From assembly GCA_012934845.2 (NCBI GenBank), contig WNNJ02000747.1:1-64000 (forward strand): a stretch of 64,000 nt of DNA, in the 5' to 3' direction. Position 1 is the stretch's first letter. Each line of letters opens with the position of its first letter. This stretch comes from Pomphorhynchus laevis (lineage: Eukaryota; Acanthocephala; Palaeacanthocephala; Echinorhynchida; Pomphorhynchidae). Below the pieces are notes generated by a model, which was not told the DNA's origin, searched no databases, and was given only the letters and a program-made list of their open reading frames with translations. Below, piece after piece: positions 11,150 to 22,189 of the stretch. The translations under genes and the position numbers were made by a program.

Positions 11150-12830
11150 ATTTAAAAATATAAATCGTATCCGCCTAATGGATTATGGCAAGTAGTATCA
11201 TTAATTTGTTAATTTGACAACATGCGTAATAGAGCAATCCATCTTGCAGATTCGGATTGAGAGATTGCTAACTTAGTCAAATATTTGGAATTTTCTTACA
11301 CTATTCATCATGAACTATAGAACTACTATCATGCAAAAAATAATTGTACAAATGAATGATTATTTTAGCTAATTCAAGCATCAATTTTGTATATTATTTC
11401 GTGTGTTGTAAAACGTATGAGCAGGATTGTCAAGATGATCCACATATATTCAATATTTTTTTTATTTCAGCACCTATTTTCTGAACTAAAATATATTCTC
11501 GCAAGTTTATATAAAATCACACAATACATTTCTTAATCATCTTTAACCCATCATTTGCTTAGAAGGATGGATTTTACTGTTCACTTAAAATGCTGAAAAT
11601 GTATTTAATCTTATCCACCACTTATTTCCCTAAATTTGTTAAAAAATATTACAGTAGGTTTGCCTTCACTTGCCAAGAAATCAGCTTTCCAAATTTGTAA
11701 ATTTAAGTAATACTGAATTAATATTTTATAAAACTTAGAAATTATTCTCGAAATATGATTTTATTATGAAAGACAACGCATTCAGAATATAGTGTAGGCT
11801 TTGTAGACAACGCAATCATTATATGGTGTAGATTTGAAGATAATGCAATCAGAATATGATGTCGTCTAGATGACCGCTATTTCCACCGTCAAACTTTTTG
11901 AATTACCTAGTCCGCAAACAGTGATTATCGTCAAACCACATATAAGAGAATCAATAGGCATTGCTTTCAACGGTGTAGATTCTCATTATACTTTTACAAT
12001 CAAAAAGCATTTTATCCATGCCATAGTTAATGTTTGGCCTACCTCGGACCAATTTATAAATTGGAGTCAGTTATATACATCAAATGGCTCTTAGTTTAAG
12101 CTTCGGTAATATGATAAAAAGCGTTTATGACTTTAGCGCTATAGTTAGTGAAAATTAATTAGAATAATTAAACGATTATTAATTATTAAACGATTGAAGA
12201 AGCAAATCACAATATACTATTAATGCGAATTGAAGATAATTGAGGGAATTTCTCGTAGAATAAAAATGGTAACATAATTGACTTATCAGTAAATAATGTG
12301 ACTTTTAAGTGGTACATTGACTTTGTAGTACTTCAATAAGTGATGTTTTCATGTACAATAGTCAAGTGTATCATTAAATAAAATATTTATCTTGCATCTA
12401 GTTAGTTTACGATGGTTGCAAATGAATGTTGTTTAGTTTTGCAAAATAGTGCAAATCTTATTCTGGCAGATTAGGGCACAAATCACAAACTGAAGACAAT
12501 TAAACACCTAAAGACAATTAGTGCACGATAGATTTATGTTCATATAGTCTACAAGTGAACAATAAAGAAACAATCAAACGAATATGTTGATACATTACTT
12601 TTAGTAATTATAATGCCAGCCATAACTTAAATGACTTGACAGAATGTCAGCCACAACTTAAATGACTTGACAGAATGATAGCCACGACTTAAATGACTTA
12701 AGAGATTGCCAGCCACGGGATTAAATCGTCAATCGAATGCCTAAAAGGTAATTTCCGAATAATAGTAGTGGATCACAGACGCATCAAACATTTTTATTAA
12801 CTTGCTGAGTGTGCATACATCCCGGTAATT
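11150..12830. other. AT-rich region; short tandem repeat; one unassigned open frame
   Basis: A 31-bp unit (agccacaacttaaatgactt + gacagaatgtc) is repeated about 3.5 times at about 12,612-12,720. A plus-strand open frame of 74 codons at 11,870-12,094 has non-AT-biased segments (SPQTVIIVKPHIRESIGIAF) but no recognised domain or clear splice sites. The rest shows no gene. Confidence 0.35.
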
Positions 12831-12837
12831 CTCTAAA

Positions 12838-12910
12838 TCAGCGGTAGCCAAAGTGGGGGTCCGCAGACCAACACTTTGGTCCACGAGAAAATTTAGCTGA
12901 TCGGCAGGAA
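12838..12910 (+). mobile_element. hAT-type transposon terminus
   Basis: cagcggtagccaaagtgggg, followed by gtccgcagaccaac and tttggtccacgag, matches the well-known hAT (Charlie/ZBED-like) terminal pattern CAGNGGTTCTCAAACTGGGG...GTCCGCGGACC. It probably marks one end of the transposon whose decayed transposase lies at 16.4-17.6 kb, with PLE-C copies inserted between. The other terminus was not found. Confidence 0.6.
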
Positions 12911-13021
12911 TATGGTAAATATACTTACTGTTACTTCAGCTTATGCTTTAAGATGTATTGAAGCGTAATTCTATTTGTAGGAATAAGTGTATATTTATAA
13001 AACGTTAATAGTTATAATAAC

Positions 13022-14815
13022 TCAAATCAGGTAACTGAGTATACGTATATAAAATATTTATTAATAAAAAATAATGATCAAAATAAATTTATTAAATACT
13101 AAATAATTAAATAATAAATAATTATAAATAATAAATAATTGTTATATGAGATATCATATAACTTACATCAAGTTAAAATTTAAAATTTAGATTTTAAAAG
13201 AGGCAATTTTTATGAATTGACTAATAAATAATAATCGACGCATCAGAATAAGGATTAAAAGTCATCAGGCGAAACTTTTATGTTATTAGGTTTCGGCCGC
13301 CATTCATCGACCAAATATAGCAGCGGACAGCCAAAATGCATGCTAATAAAGTATTTCCTATAATGAAATAGAGAGGTCATCAGGAGGAACTGCTATGCTA
13401 TCAGGTTTCGGCCCCTAACTCCTCTACCCAGCATTGCAGCGGGGCCAAATACGTGTTAAGGACGTATTTCCTCTGATTAAATTCGATTATCTAGTATCTT
13501 ATTCTAATACAAAGTATATTATTTATTATCCATCCATAAAAATTTTCTGCTAATGATTTTAAATTTATTTTTAATATTATTGTGCTGATTTATATATTTT
13601 ACTATGTTCTGCTTGAAGGTATTTTTATAGTAGCCTAGTTTAAAATATGTATCTATTGAATTATTTAAATGATTTTGAAGAAAACCAATATCGTTACAAA
13701 TTGTTGCAGTTCTTAAAATTTCATTATTTAATGTATTATATTTTATATTATATGGTATGTATGAATGCTCATGCAAAAAATATGTTTTGTAAATTTAAAT
13801 ATGTCGTATTTACGATATAAATTAATAGTAGTTTTAGTTAATGTTAATTTAATGTTCATATCTAGATATACACCTTCTTTATCATTAATATTGGTTTTGT
13901 TAAGAATAAGGCTTAATGGATAAATTTGTTCACTAATTGAATAAAAATTGCTAGAATTAAATACACATATTTCATCAATGTATCGAAACATATTTCATAT
14001 CTTTATATAATTTAGATTTATTTTTTAAACAGTTATGAACAAATTCATATTCTATAAAGCTTAAAAATAAGTCAGCTATAATTAGGCTACTATTACCACC
14101 CATTGGAACACCTTTTATTTGTCTAAATATAGATGTCCCTACCTTTAAATAATTTTGCTTTATTAAAATATTTAAGGATTCTAGTAATTAAATTTTATCC
14201 ATATATTTATGTTTACTTGATGGTTTAATTTTTGTTAGATATGCGCTATAGGATTAATATAGATGCGAATATAAGATTAATTAGTTTTTCTAATGCATCT
14301 TTAATATCTGCTAAATCTAGATTTGTATAAATTAAATCAGCTAACTGAGTCTACGTATTGTTATATAATTATAAAATAAACATACTAAATAAGCGTACTA
14401 AAATCGTACGTATTTATATCCTGAAAATTATTCCTTTTGTGTGTTCTAAAAATTCTTTTGTAGAATTAATACTGAAATAGTGTTTTATACCAGTATTAAT
14501 TTTGAATGCCTTACAATATTTTTAAAAGTGTTTTAATTACTTTAAGTATTTTATTCATATAAACAGAAAGTGGTTTTAATGTACATTTAAAAGCACTACA
14601 TATGAATCTTGGTTTTATTGGATTTTTATATAATTTTGGATTCCAATATAATATAGGTATAGTTTTATTATTTGATTCAATTTTTATACCCTTCTTATCC
14701 ATTATATAACAATGACTTGTAATAATTGTTTCTAAACTTAAATCACTACATTCTGAGTTTATATTACTGAGAAAACAATGATCACACGTCAATAAAAACT
14801 TGTCAGTAAAACAAA
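13022..14815 (-). mobile_element. PLE-C copy: Penelope-like retroelement, RT and 3' end
   Basis: Minus-strand retroelement. From 14,792 down it reads SHCYIMDKKGIKIESNNKT, then ILYWNPKLYKNPIKPRFICS (the PKxHK-type block of Penelope-related RTs), then a fingers/palm region, the KGVPMGG box, then FRYIDEICVFNSSNF (the YxDD-type catalytic box) and a C-terminal domain ending in KFLWMDNK at 13,519. The 3' part holds the conserved pseudoknot, here twice in tandem (13,288-13,480), and ends at caggtaactgagtatacg. A terminal fragment of the same family is inserted at 14,337-14,397. Several stops and frameshifts make it inactive. The placement in the Penelope superfamily is from the RT blocks and the hammerhead-like ends; the subfamily is unsure. 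Confidence 0.7.
14337..14397 (-). mobile_element. Short PLE-C terminal fragment inside another copy's RT
   Basis: About 60 bases ending in the family terminus (on plus, aaatcagctaactgagtcta) interrupt the RT coding stretch. The undisturbed copy at 31.48 kb runs straight from gattttagtacgctt into tatacaaatctagat. The insert has the same orientation as its host. Confidence 0.65.
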
Positions 14816-15306
14816 CTTGATCGGATAACTGAGTCGGTTTGAGTAAGCAAACCGTACCGTTTATATCGTGCAGGTTTAAACTTTTCTGTTTGTGTCAGTA
14901 AATAAAAGTTGCAGCAAAATTATTTCCGATAAATATGTTTTATATGTATCGTATATATGCTATAATAACAATAACGCCTATCTAACAAAAATTCAAACAT
15001 CAAGTAAATATAAATGTTTAGATAAAGTTGAATTAATAGAAGCCTTAAATATTTTGATAAATCAAAATTTTTTAAAAGTAGGGACATTTAGATTTAGACA
15101 AATAAAGTGTGTTCATAACTATTTAAAAATAGTATATGTTGTCATAAAAGTAGAATATATTCATAATTATTTAAAAAATATAACTAAACAATATAAAGTT
15201 TTGAAATATATGTTTAGATATTTTGATGATATATGTGTATTTCAATCTAATAAATTTTAATCAATATGTGAACAAAGTTATCCAGATTGGAATTTTCTTA
15301 ATAAAT
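14816..15306 (+). mobile_element. PLE-C deletion derivative, copy 1
   Basis: It starts with a hairpin-forming sequence (cggtttgagtaagcaaaccg), then a leader (gtgcaggtttaaacttttct), then a 122-codon frame (14,892-15,260). This is a shortened RT: NILINQNFLKVGTFRFRQIK jumps to VHNYLK and on to YMFRYFDDICVF, so the central KGVPMGG segment is missing while the YFDD box is kept. The copy at 37.5-38.1 kb has the same structure, so the shortened form multiplied after the deletion. Catalysis looks impossible without the missing palm segment; it would depend on another element's enzyme. Confidence 0.65.
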
Positions 15307-15728
15307 CAGATTAGATAACTGAGTCTACGTATTTTATACTACATATAAATAAAAATAAAGATTAATAATAAGTAATTATATTAGATTTTATACAATTTAT
15401 ATTTACATCAAGCTAAATTTTAAAATTTAAATTGAAAATATGTTAATTTTTATGAATTGACTAATAAATAATATACGATGTATAATAAGGATTTCATGTC
15501 ATCAGTATGAACTGCTATGTTGCCAGGTTTCGGTCCCGATTTCTTGATTCAACATAGCAGCGGAGTCAAATACATGTTAATGATGTATTTATTCTGAGGA
15601 AATTTGATAATCAAGTATCTTATTCTAAAAAAGGATATTATTTATTATCCATTAATAAAACATTTCAGCTTAAGAGTTTAAATTTATTTTTAATAATATT
15701 GTGTTGATTTATATATTTTACTATTAAC
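15307..15728 (-). mobile_element. PLE-C 3' fragment with pseudoknot
   Basis: Minus-strand copy: the terminus (gattagataactgagtctac on plus) at the left, then the pseudoknot block (gtcatcagtatgaactgcta ... aacatagcagcgg), then only the last codons of the RT C-terminal domain. It is truncated at about 15,728, where unrelated, coding-like sequence begins. Confidence 0.7.
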
Positions 15729-15870
15729 GTCATGGTAAATAAGTCTACAGCCGCATCTGCATGTGTTGTCTTGTCTTGTTCTGCAGTCTTTTAAATTTTC
15801 ACACCATGTATGTGGCATATGTATATCATTTGAAGCATTTAAAGATAGGCGTACGGACTTATCAAGTTTA
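15727..15870 (-). other. Cys-rich coding-like segment at a PLE-C insertion edge
   Basis: On the minus strand about 45 codons are open with a host-like composition, including HMPHTWCENLKDCRTRQD followed by NTCRCGCRL (Cys spacing C-x5-C-x7-C-x-C-x-C). The PLE-C fragment begins directly after it. It may be an exon interrupted by the insertion or part of the neighbouring transposon. I recognise no domain. Confidence 0.3.
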
Positions 15871-16440
15871 ATATAAAATATATTTAATATATTAGTTTAA
15901 TTCTTAATATTAGGTTTGCAAATTTTATTTTGTATAATGGTGTTTGTTTAAACAGGTTTGATCTTAAATCATAATCATGTGCACATTTGCTTTCATTTGA
16001 TATTTATTGAAATATTTAGATTTGGATAAATTAAACCCATAATAAGTGGAAAAATCAAAATAATAGTTTGCATATCCTTAGTAATTCGAAAGGCATTGAG
16101 AACGATAATAATAACATTTATAGCATTTCACCTAGCCTTAAAACAATCAATTAATCAGATTATCCACATTTTTCATCAGACATCGTGAAAAGAAAGTCGA
16201 AAAGAGAGATGGAGAAAAAAATGAACAGTATAATGAAAATATTATTTTCTTACTAAAAACTTTGATTGATTAAATAACCTGATAATAATTTGGGTCCAAA
16301 ACCTCTCATTGTAGTATGGTTTGGAAGCTTATATAACGATGCATTAAAACTTAAACTTGAAAGATACTTAAAGTTAAAGCATGAATTTAGCGAATAAATC
16401 CCTCTTAATATTTTAAAAAATGCATGAAAATATGAAGAAA
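15870..16440. other. AT-rich DNA between the PLE-C copy and the hAT transposase
   Basis: No gene or repeat is supported beyond AT-rich sequence. By position it could be the 5' part of the hAT transposon. Confidence 0.3.
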
Positions 16441-17640
16441 AAACAAGTTGCAGTGTAAAAATATTGCAATGAAATATAAATCTTTACTAAAGGCTGCCTA
16501 TATCATGCCGAATCAGATCGCGAAGTGCAAAGGCCTATACGATTGGACAAGAATTAATTAAGTCATGTATATTAATAACATGGTAATAGGTTTTAAGAGT
16601 TCATGCTGTTTAGAAATTGAAAAAAATCCTATTTCCGCTAATACTATCAAGCCCAGAATCGAAGATATGACTGAAAACATTAGGGGTTTGTTAACAAAAA
16701 TGCTGAAAAATACATTGATTTATCCAATATAACTAGACGAATCGACTTATTACAAACAAAGTACTCATTCTATGTTTTATGAGGCTTGAATATGAAAGAG
16801 AGTTATACGAAGAACGAATATGTTCGTTTCGTTTGCAGAGTAAAACAACCAGCTCTGAAATTTTCGAAGCTCTTTATACTATTTTTTTGAACAGTTAATT
16901 GACTGAAATACTGTATTGGGATATACAACGAAGAGACCGTCGAGATGACTAGACGTTTTTTAGAAATTGCTGCAAAGGCAAATAATTTGGTCATCCAGAC
17001 ACGTTATCTACACCCTTTATTATCTATTAAGAACAACTTGGGGCGAAAAATGTAACCAGAACTACAGATAGTATTATCAAATGTCATTGAAATTATAAAA
17101 TAAGTTTGACATGAAGCATTTAATTCTAAAATCTTTGAGGCACTTTGTGAATAAATTGATCCTAGTATACTTATCTTCTTCTCGTGTTGAGGTTAGGTGG
17201 CTGTCGAGGGGTAAAATATTGATTCGACTATTCACCGTGCCAGTGTCAAAATATTTGTTCAGCAACAAAATAATCTAAAGTTAAAAAAATTCTTGTAAAG
17301 CAATGAATGTCCTGCAAAGCATGCATATCTGTCAGATATTTACCCTATTAAATGAACTAAACAGATCATTGAAAGGACAACTTATGGACGTGTTCACACT
17401 ATGAAGTAAAATATATGTATTTCAAAAGAAAATATTATCGTGAAAAATCGCGGTTTATTAAAGATGATCAGCAAATGTGGTCAAATTTTAACGTATACAT
17501 GATGGAAATAATCTTAACAAGTAAGTAGTAAATCTAGTTAAAATGCAATTGAATTACTTACATAATTCTTTGCTCGATATTGCCTAAAGAGTGAAGATCC
17601 CAGAAATGGTAATATGTGATAATAATTATTCAAACTCAAA
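16440..17640 (+). pseudogene. hAT transposase fossil (ZBED5/Charlie-like)
   Basis: Broken frames on the plus strand carry, in the expected order, blocks of the ZBED5-like hAT transposase family: QIAKCKGLYDWTR (normally IAKxKKPHTIGE), PISANTIKPRIEDMTENIRG at about 16,632-16,690 (normally LSANTIKRRIxDMSEDI), LDEST at about 16,728 (the DDE-associated LDESTD block), and VEVRWLSRGKILIRLF at about 17,184-17,230 (normally HTEVRWLSRGKVL). The enzyme cuts and pastes the element by a DDE mechanism. Many stops and frameshifts are present, so it is dead and fairly old. The hAT-type terminus at 12.84 kb probably belongs to the same insertion. Confidence 0.75.
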
Positions 17641-17934
17641 ATATTGTATGAAGTCATTTAAAGACTTAGGATAATATTATTTAATACAAGAAACCAGACT
17701 ACAGGAATTTTTACTTAATCACGGCCGTGATTAAGTTATAGTATGATTTGTTTTATTATATATAGAAAATGTAACAATTGAATGTTTACTAGTGCCGCTT
17801 ATCAGGCTTCAGAAAAAAATTCATTCACAAATTATCAACTTGCTCAATCTCTATCAAAATGTCACTTCACTTGTTCACCGCGAAAGAATTTCATAGTTTT
17901 TAGGCTTTAACTCTAAAACCAGAACATTTGCTGT
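17640..17934. other. Unassigned AT-rich spacer
   Basis: Between the hAT fossil and the T-repeat array. Nothing recognisable was seen. Confidence 0.3.
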
Positions 17935-19010
17935 GCAAACCATCATTATCTACCCAGCAGAGGTTGCTGCGGACTGTTTGCTTTACTCGTTGGATCCAAA
18001 ACTGAATTCGGAATATAGAATTCAAGTCCGGCTGTGCAGAATGAAACAACGGCCAGGATTCCGAATGGAATTCGTAATGTATTCAATGTAGTCGGCTATT
18101 GAAACTGGTTTCGATCAACGAGCTGCAGGCTCATTGTTACTTCTAGACGACTACTTCATCAACGAAATTATGGAGTACCAGGCAACACTCATCAGTAGAA
18201 TGAAGTACTCTCTGGCCGTTTCGGTTACCTGTGTGAAATTGTGAATGAAGGCGTTTCCGACACTTTGCTTAATTGATGAGGCTTACGCTCTTTACTAGAT
18301 CGAATTGATGAGCGGACCATTCTTAAACACTAAACAGATGTCGTTGCTGAATTGTCGCGGCACTCGTTGGATCCTTAATAGATGCGGTATGTATAATAGT
18401 GGTGCACGGATGTGCTGAGTAAACAACGGTCCAGAATTTCTTATAAAATGCGACATTTATAGAAAATGGTGTTGCTTGATAGGCTAGACTTTGACCCACG
18501 ATTTTCAGTCACCGTGTCACTTCTAGACGACCACATCAGATTCGAAATGAAGTAGTACCCGGCCACACTCATCAGTGGAATGAAGCGCCTATTTGTCGTT
18601 TCGTTTGCCTGTGACATTGTGAATGAAGGTGTTTCCGACACTTTGCTTAATTGACTGAGGCTTGTGATCTTTACCAGATAGAATTGCTGTGCGGACCATT
18701 TTTAAACACTGGATGGACGTTGTTTCTGCACTCGTTTGATCCTTAATCGATACGGCATGTATACTAATGGTGCACGGATGTGCTTATTAAACAACGGTCC
18801 AGGATTTCTTACGAAATACAGCGTTTGTATAAAATGGTGTTGCTTAATAGGCTGGACTTTGATTCACGACATTCAGTCACCATGTCTAGAAGTGGCATTG
18901 TGGCTAAAAGTCGTGAAACAAAGGCAAGTCTATCGAGCAACATCATTTTCTATAATTGTTGCATTTTGTAAGAAATTCTGGATTGTTGTTTACTAATCAC
19001 ATCAGTGCAC
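17935..19010. repeat. T-repeat array 1 (about 360-380-bp units) ending in an inverted copy
   Basis: At least two direct units (marker acttctagacgac at about 18,138 and 18,518, spacing about 380) are followed by a junction near 18,890 where the repeat turns round, giving an inverted pair over about 18,776-19,000. Units contain, on the minus strand, a CTGATGA-type box and a CGAAAC-type box in permuted order. Open frames here (18,441-18,641; 18,736-18,996) are repeat translations. The same unit at 34.8-35.76 kb abuts a PLE reverse transcriptase, so this may be a solo array of that element's terminal repeats. Confidence 0.7.
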
Positions 19011-19181
19011 CATCATTATATATCCGTTTGAACAATTAACATACTTGATACTATTATGGTTTGACGCTTTTATTTTGTAAAGATTATATATAATTCCTTA
19101 CATTGTGAATATACTTTAATTGATTTTAAAGCACGACAAACTTAAAAATATCTCGCTTAAATTGTGATATTTTCATTTTAG

Positions 19182-19435
19182 ATATGAAGAACAACTAAGT
19201 ACAACAGCAATGCCGTCATCAATACACACATCCAATAGTTCATTGCAAATTAGTTCTTCGGAATCTAGCGATCTTGATATCGAAGGCGAGGATATACAAG
19301 TTTTAAACAAATTCAAAAATGTGTGCAGGGTATTTTCCTTTCGATCATGGTGTAACGAACTATTAAAGGAAGACAATTCACGTAACGATACTAACAATCA
19401 AAAAGGAGCACCGCAGCAGTGTCAAAAAGCATCAA
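19182..19435 (+). CDS. Host internal exon, unrecognised protein
   Basis: A coding exon of a spliced gene. The left border is a good acceptor (ttttcattttag, then ATATGAAGAAC) and the right border a good donor (GCATCAA, then gtaaga). Reading starts YEEQLSTTAMPSSIHTSNSS and continues with an acidic Ser-rich part (ISSSESSDLDIEGEDIQVL) and a more ordered part (FKNVCRVFSFRSWCNELLKE). Phase is 1 at the 3' end and fits the exon at 19,520-19,606 without a stop, through an 84-base intron. I do not recognise the protein. A minus-strand open frame over the same bases is a shadow. Confidence 0.6.
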
Positions 19436-19519
19436 GTAAGAATTTTGTTAGTCCAAATTTCCATTTCCGAAAACGCTATAAATGTTATTCACAAATTTCT
19501 GTTATTTGATGTATTAAAG

Positions 19520-19606
19520 GTGGATCGCTGGTAATAGACTATAATAATCAACGCATAAGGAAAGGCAGAAATTACATTTCTTCAATTAACCTTCCAACTG
19601 GACGAG
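19520..19606 (+). CDS. Host internal exon following 19,182-19,435
   Basis: An 87-base exon between an acceptor (ttgatgtattaaag) and a donor (CGAG, then gtacat). With the previous exon it reads across the junction as KASSGGSLVIDYNNQRIRKG and ends SINLPTGRG. Length is a multiple of three and phase is kept. A further short intron (acceptor atttttcgtag near 19,651) is possible but quickly meets a stop, so the next exon is not certain. Confidence 0.5.
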
Positions 19607-20093
19607 GTACATTAGCACTTAAGATAATACTATAATAATATTTTTCGTAGTAATCATGTCCGATCTAAAGTTTTTAATATTGTAATAGAATCAATCCATT
19701 AAAAACAAAAATTTATAGCAAATTAAGGATGTTTGTCTATCTATTCAAAATTTTGCTCTATAAAGTCGATTATCGTTTAATAAACATAGTTGAAAGGTCG
19801 AAGATTCCTAGTGTTTAATAGTAAAAAATAGAATTTTGATGCACATGCAAAATTACTATTGCACTTTGTTACTTCGTTAATATGATCAACACTTTAAAAT
19901 ATTAGATTGATAAGCTTTTTCTAAGCCTTATTTGTAAGTCCGGTTACTTAATTTAACACAAAAAGTGCTAAAATATCCGGGCATTAAATGTTTACTTAAG
20001 CATTTAATGCTAACAAGTTGTTGAACATTTGTTCAACGACATTTGTTCAGAATATTTTAATGCTCTTATTTCATCGAAACATTTGTCATTTGT
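19607..20093. other. AT-rich intronic or intergenic DNA
   Basis: No further exon or repeat could be supported, apart from a run of short repeats of gcatttaatg and acatttgttc near 19,980-20,060. Confidence 0.3.
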
Positions 20094-20900
20094 AGAATAA
20101 TTTTTATTCAATTAGTGAGCACATTTATCCAGAAAGCCTTATTCTTAACAAAACCAATATTAATGATAAAGAAGGTGTATATCTAGATATGAACATTAAA
20201 TTAACATTAACTAAAACTACTTAATTTATATCGTAAAGATGACATATTTAAATTTACAAGAAACATATTTTTGCATGAGCATTCATGCATACCATATAAT
20301 ATAAAATATAATACATTAAATAATGAAATTTTAAGAATTGCAACAATTTGTAATGATATTGGCTTTCTTCAAAATCATTTAAATAATTTAATAGATACAT
20401 ATTTTAAACTAGGTTACTATAAAAATAACATCAAGCAGAAAATAGTAAAATATATAAATCAACACAATAATATAAAGAATAAATTTAAACTCTTAAGTGG
20501 CAAATTTTTATGGATGAATAATAAATAATATACTTTGCATTAGAATAAGATACTAGATAGTTATTTCAGAGGAAATACATCATTAGCATGTATTTGGCCC
20601 CGCTGCTATGTTGGGTAGAGGAGTTAGGGGCCGAAACCTGATAGCATAGCAGTTCCTCCTGATGACCTCTAATTCTTATTCTGATACAACGTCTGTTATT
20701 TATTAGTCAATTCATAAAAATGACGTTTATTTTAAATTTTATTTTTTATTTTTATTTTTTAACTTGATTAAAATTATAGAAAATCTAAAAACAATTATTA
20801 ATTTTATTATTTAATTATTAAATTTTGATTTAGCATTATTATGTTTTGTTTATTTTATAATTATATAACAATACGTAGACTCAGTTAGCTGATTTAATCA
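20094..20900 (+). mobile_element. PLE-C copy: RT C-terminus, pseudoknot and 3' end
   Basis: Plus-strand, 5'-truncated within the RT. The C-terminal domain is open at 20,271-20,528 (IPYNIKYNTLNNEILRIATI ... GKFLWMNNK). The pseudoknot block follows (ggccccgctgctatgttggg ... gaaacctgatagcatagcag) and then the terminus (acgtagactcagttagctga) at about 20,875-20,895. This is one of the best-preserved 3' ends and a good reference for the family. Confidence 0.75.
20600..20680 (+). ncRNA. PLE-C conserved H-type pseudoknot (representative)
   Basis: GGCCCC pairs with GGGGCC, and CTGCTATG pairs with CATAGCAG, in the interleaved order P1-P2-P1'-P2'. GAAAC follows P1' directly and CTGATGA lies just after P2'. 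The arrangement recurs in other PLE-C 3' ends (13.3, 13.4, 15.5, 29.4, 32.65, 38.3, 45.05 kb), with partial loss of P1 in the more decayed ones. It is structured RNA by appearance; ribozyme activity is only inferred. Confidence 0.5.
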
Positions 20901-21032
20901 GTAAAATTCTATAAAGGTAAGAAATTTTACGCTTTCATTATAATTCGTCGATTAATGAAATTAAAATATTTTAAGTTACTATTTCCAATCAATAAATACA
21001 TTTATGTAAAATCAAAGCAGGCATTATTGTAG

Positions 21033-21124
21033 ACAACTGGCAAAAGATAATGTAACTTTTTCCTTGCGAATTAGAAGAGTTGAATTGTTGAGTCTTTCAG
21101 CGCGAGAATTTATTTTTCTGAGAC
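21033..21124 (+). CDS. Possible short host exon
   Basis: Between an acceptor (ggcattattgtag) and a strong donor (GAGAC, then gtaagt), 92 bases are open as QLAKDNVTFSLRIRRVELLS and then LSAREFIFLRR. Composition is unlike the AT-rich surroundings. Its phase does not join directly to the 19.6 kb exon, so another exon would be needed between them. Function unknown. Confidence 0.4.
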
Positions 21125-22189
21125 GTAAGTTTGTTCCTGACAAGCAAAATATACTGTGGCTGTCGATACTTGCTCTTAATTAAATATTCGATATATTTTA
21201 AATTAATTAAGACCTAAACAGAGTTAGAGCTAAATATAGCAGTTATTGTCTGGACGGAAATATCGTTAAAATAAAAATTATAAAAAACTATTATCGTCTT
21301 TTATTTATCAAGTTCGTAATTTTGAATGCCAAATATCGGCAATACATCACACTAATATGCATTAGTAATTCATTTGTAATTGTTATTTCATAATTAATTG
21401 TTTACATAAGCTATTATTTCAAGACTTGCATGACATTACGTTGAATTAGCATTTTGTTGTTCATTTTGTAAGCAAATCACCACTTTCAAAGCTACATTAT
21501 CCTTAACATTAAGGATCATTATGCAGGATTATGCTAATCCTGCATCTAGCATTTCATTTATCAGACAATTTATTATTATTTATACCCCCTAATTATTAAC
21601 ACTGCTTACCGATGTTATTTAATATTACGTTAATTTTCGCTTTTACTAGCTAAAAACAAGTTTTTCCCTGTAATTTAAGAATAGGTTATCCACATTTTTA
21701 AATTTATCTTGACACTTCATTTACTTTTTACTGTGTTCGTATATTCAGTTGAGAACAGTTTACAATGTTTAAATATGTACAATCGATTAGTATAAGAAAA
21801 ACTACACAGATAAGAGTAAAAACACAAAATATTAATTCATTTTTGCAAAAAATGAATTATTTATAAAATATTTTGTAAAGAAGTTCGGACTATTGCCTAA
21901 ATCTGTCATCCATAAACAAAACATTTCGCTATAATTTGTCTAAATCAGTCATTCCAAACTGAAATCCTTATCTACATATACTAAAAGCACAGAATAACAT
22001 TTCGGGAATATACTATAATTAACGCTGACATGTACGTTTTGAATAAATTTCATCCACATTTATGTAAATAAATAAAGATTTTCTTAATAAATAAAGACAA
22101 GGTAATATATGTCAGTCAATTAAAAACCAACGTCAAAAAGTTTCTAATTAATCTATTGTAGTCTCTTGTCTTCATGGCATCAGGTCCAG
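21125..22189. other. AT-rich spacer
   Basis: Contains the small inverted motif ccttaacattaaggat near 21,501 and otherwise nothing recognisable. Confidence 0.3.

Noticed and set aside
18441-18996. Frames sharing SSLSSNTIFYKCRI-like ends
   Set aside because: Repeat translations of family T; the same words recur at 35 kb and no codon-level conservation is visible.
20600-20680. Definite HDV-like ribozyme
   Set aside because: The stem order matches, but a P3 stem and the catalytic-C joining segment are not evident; only a structured element is claimed.
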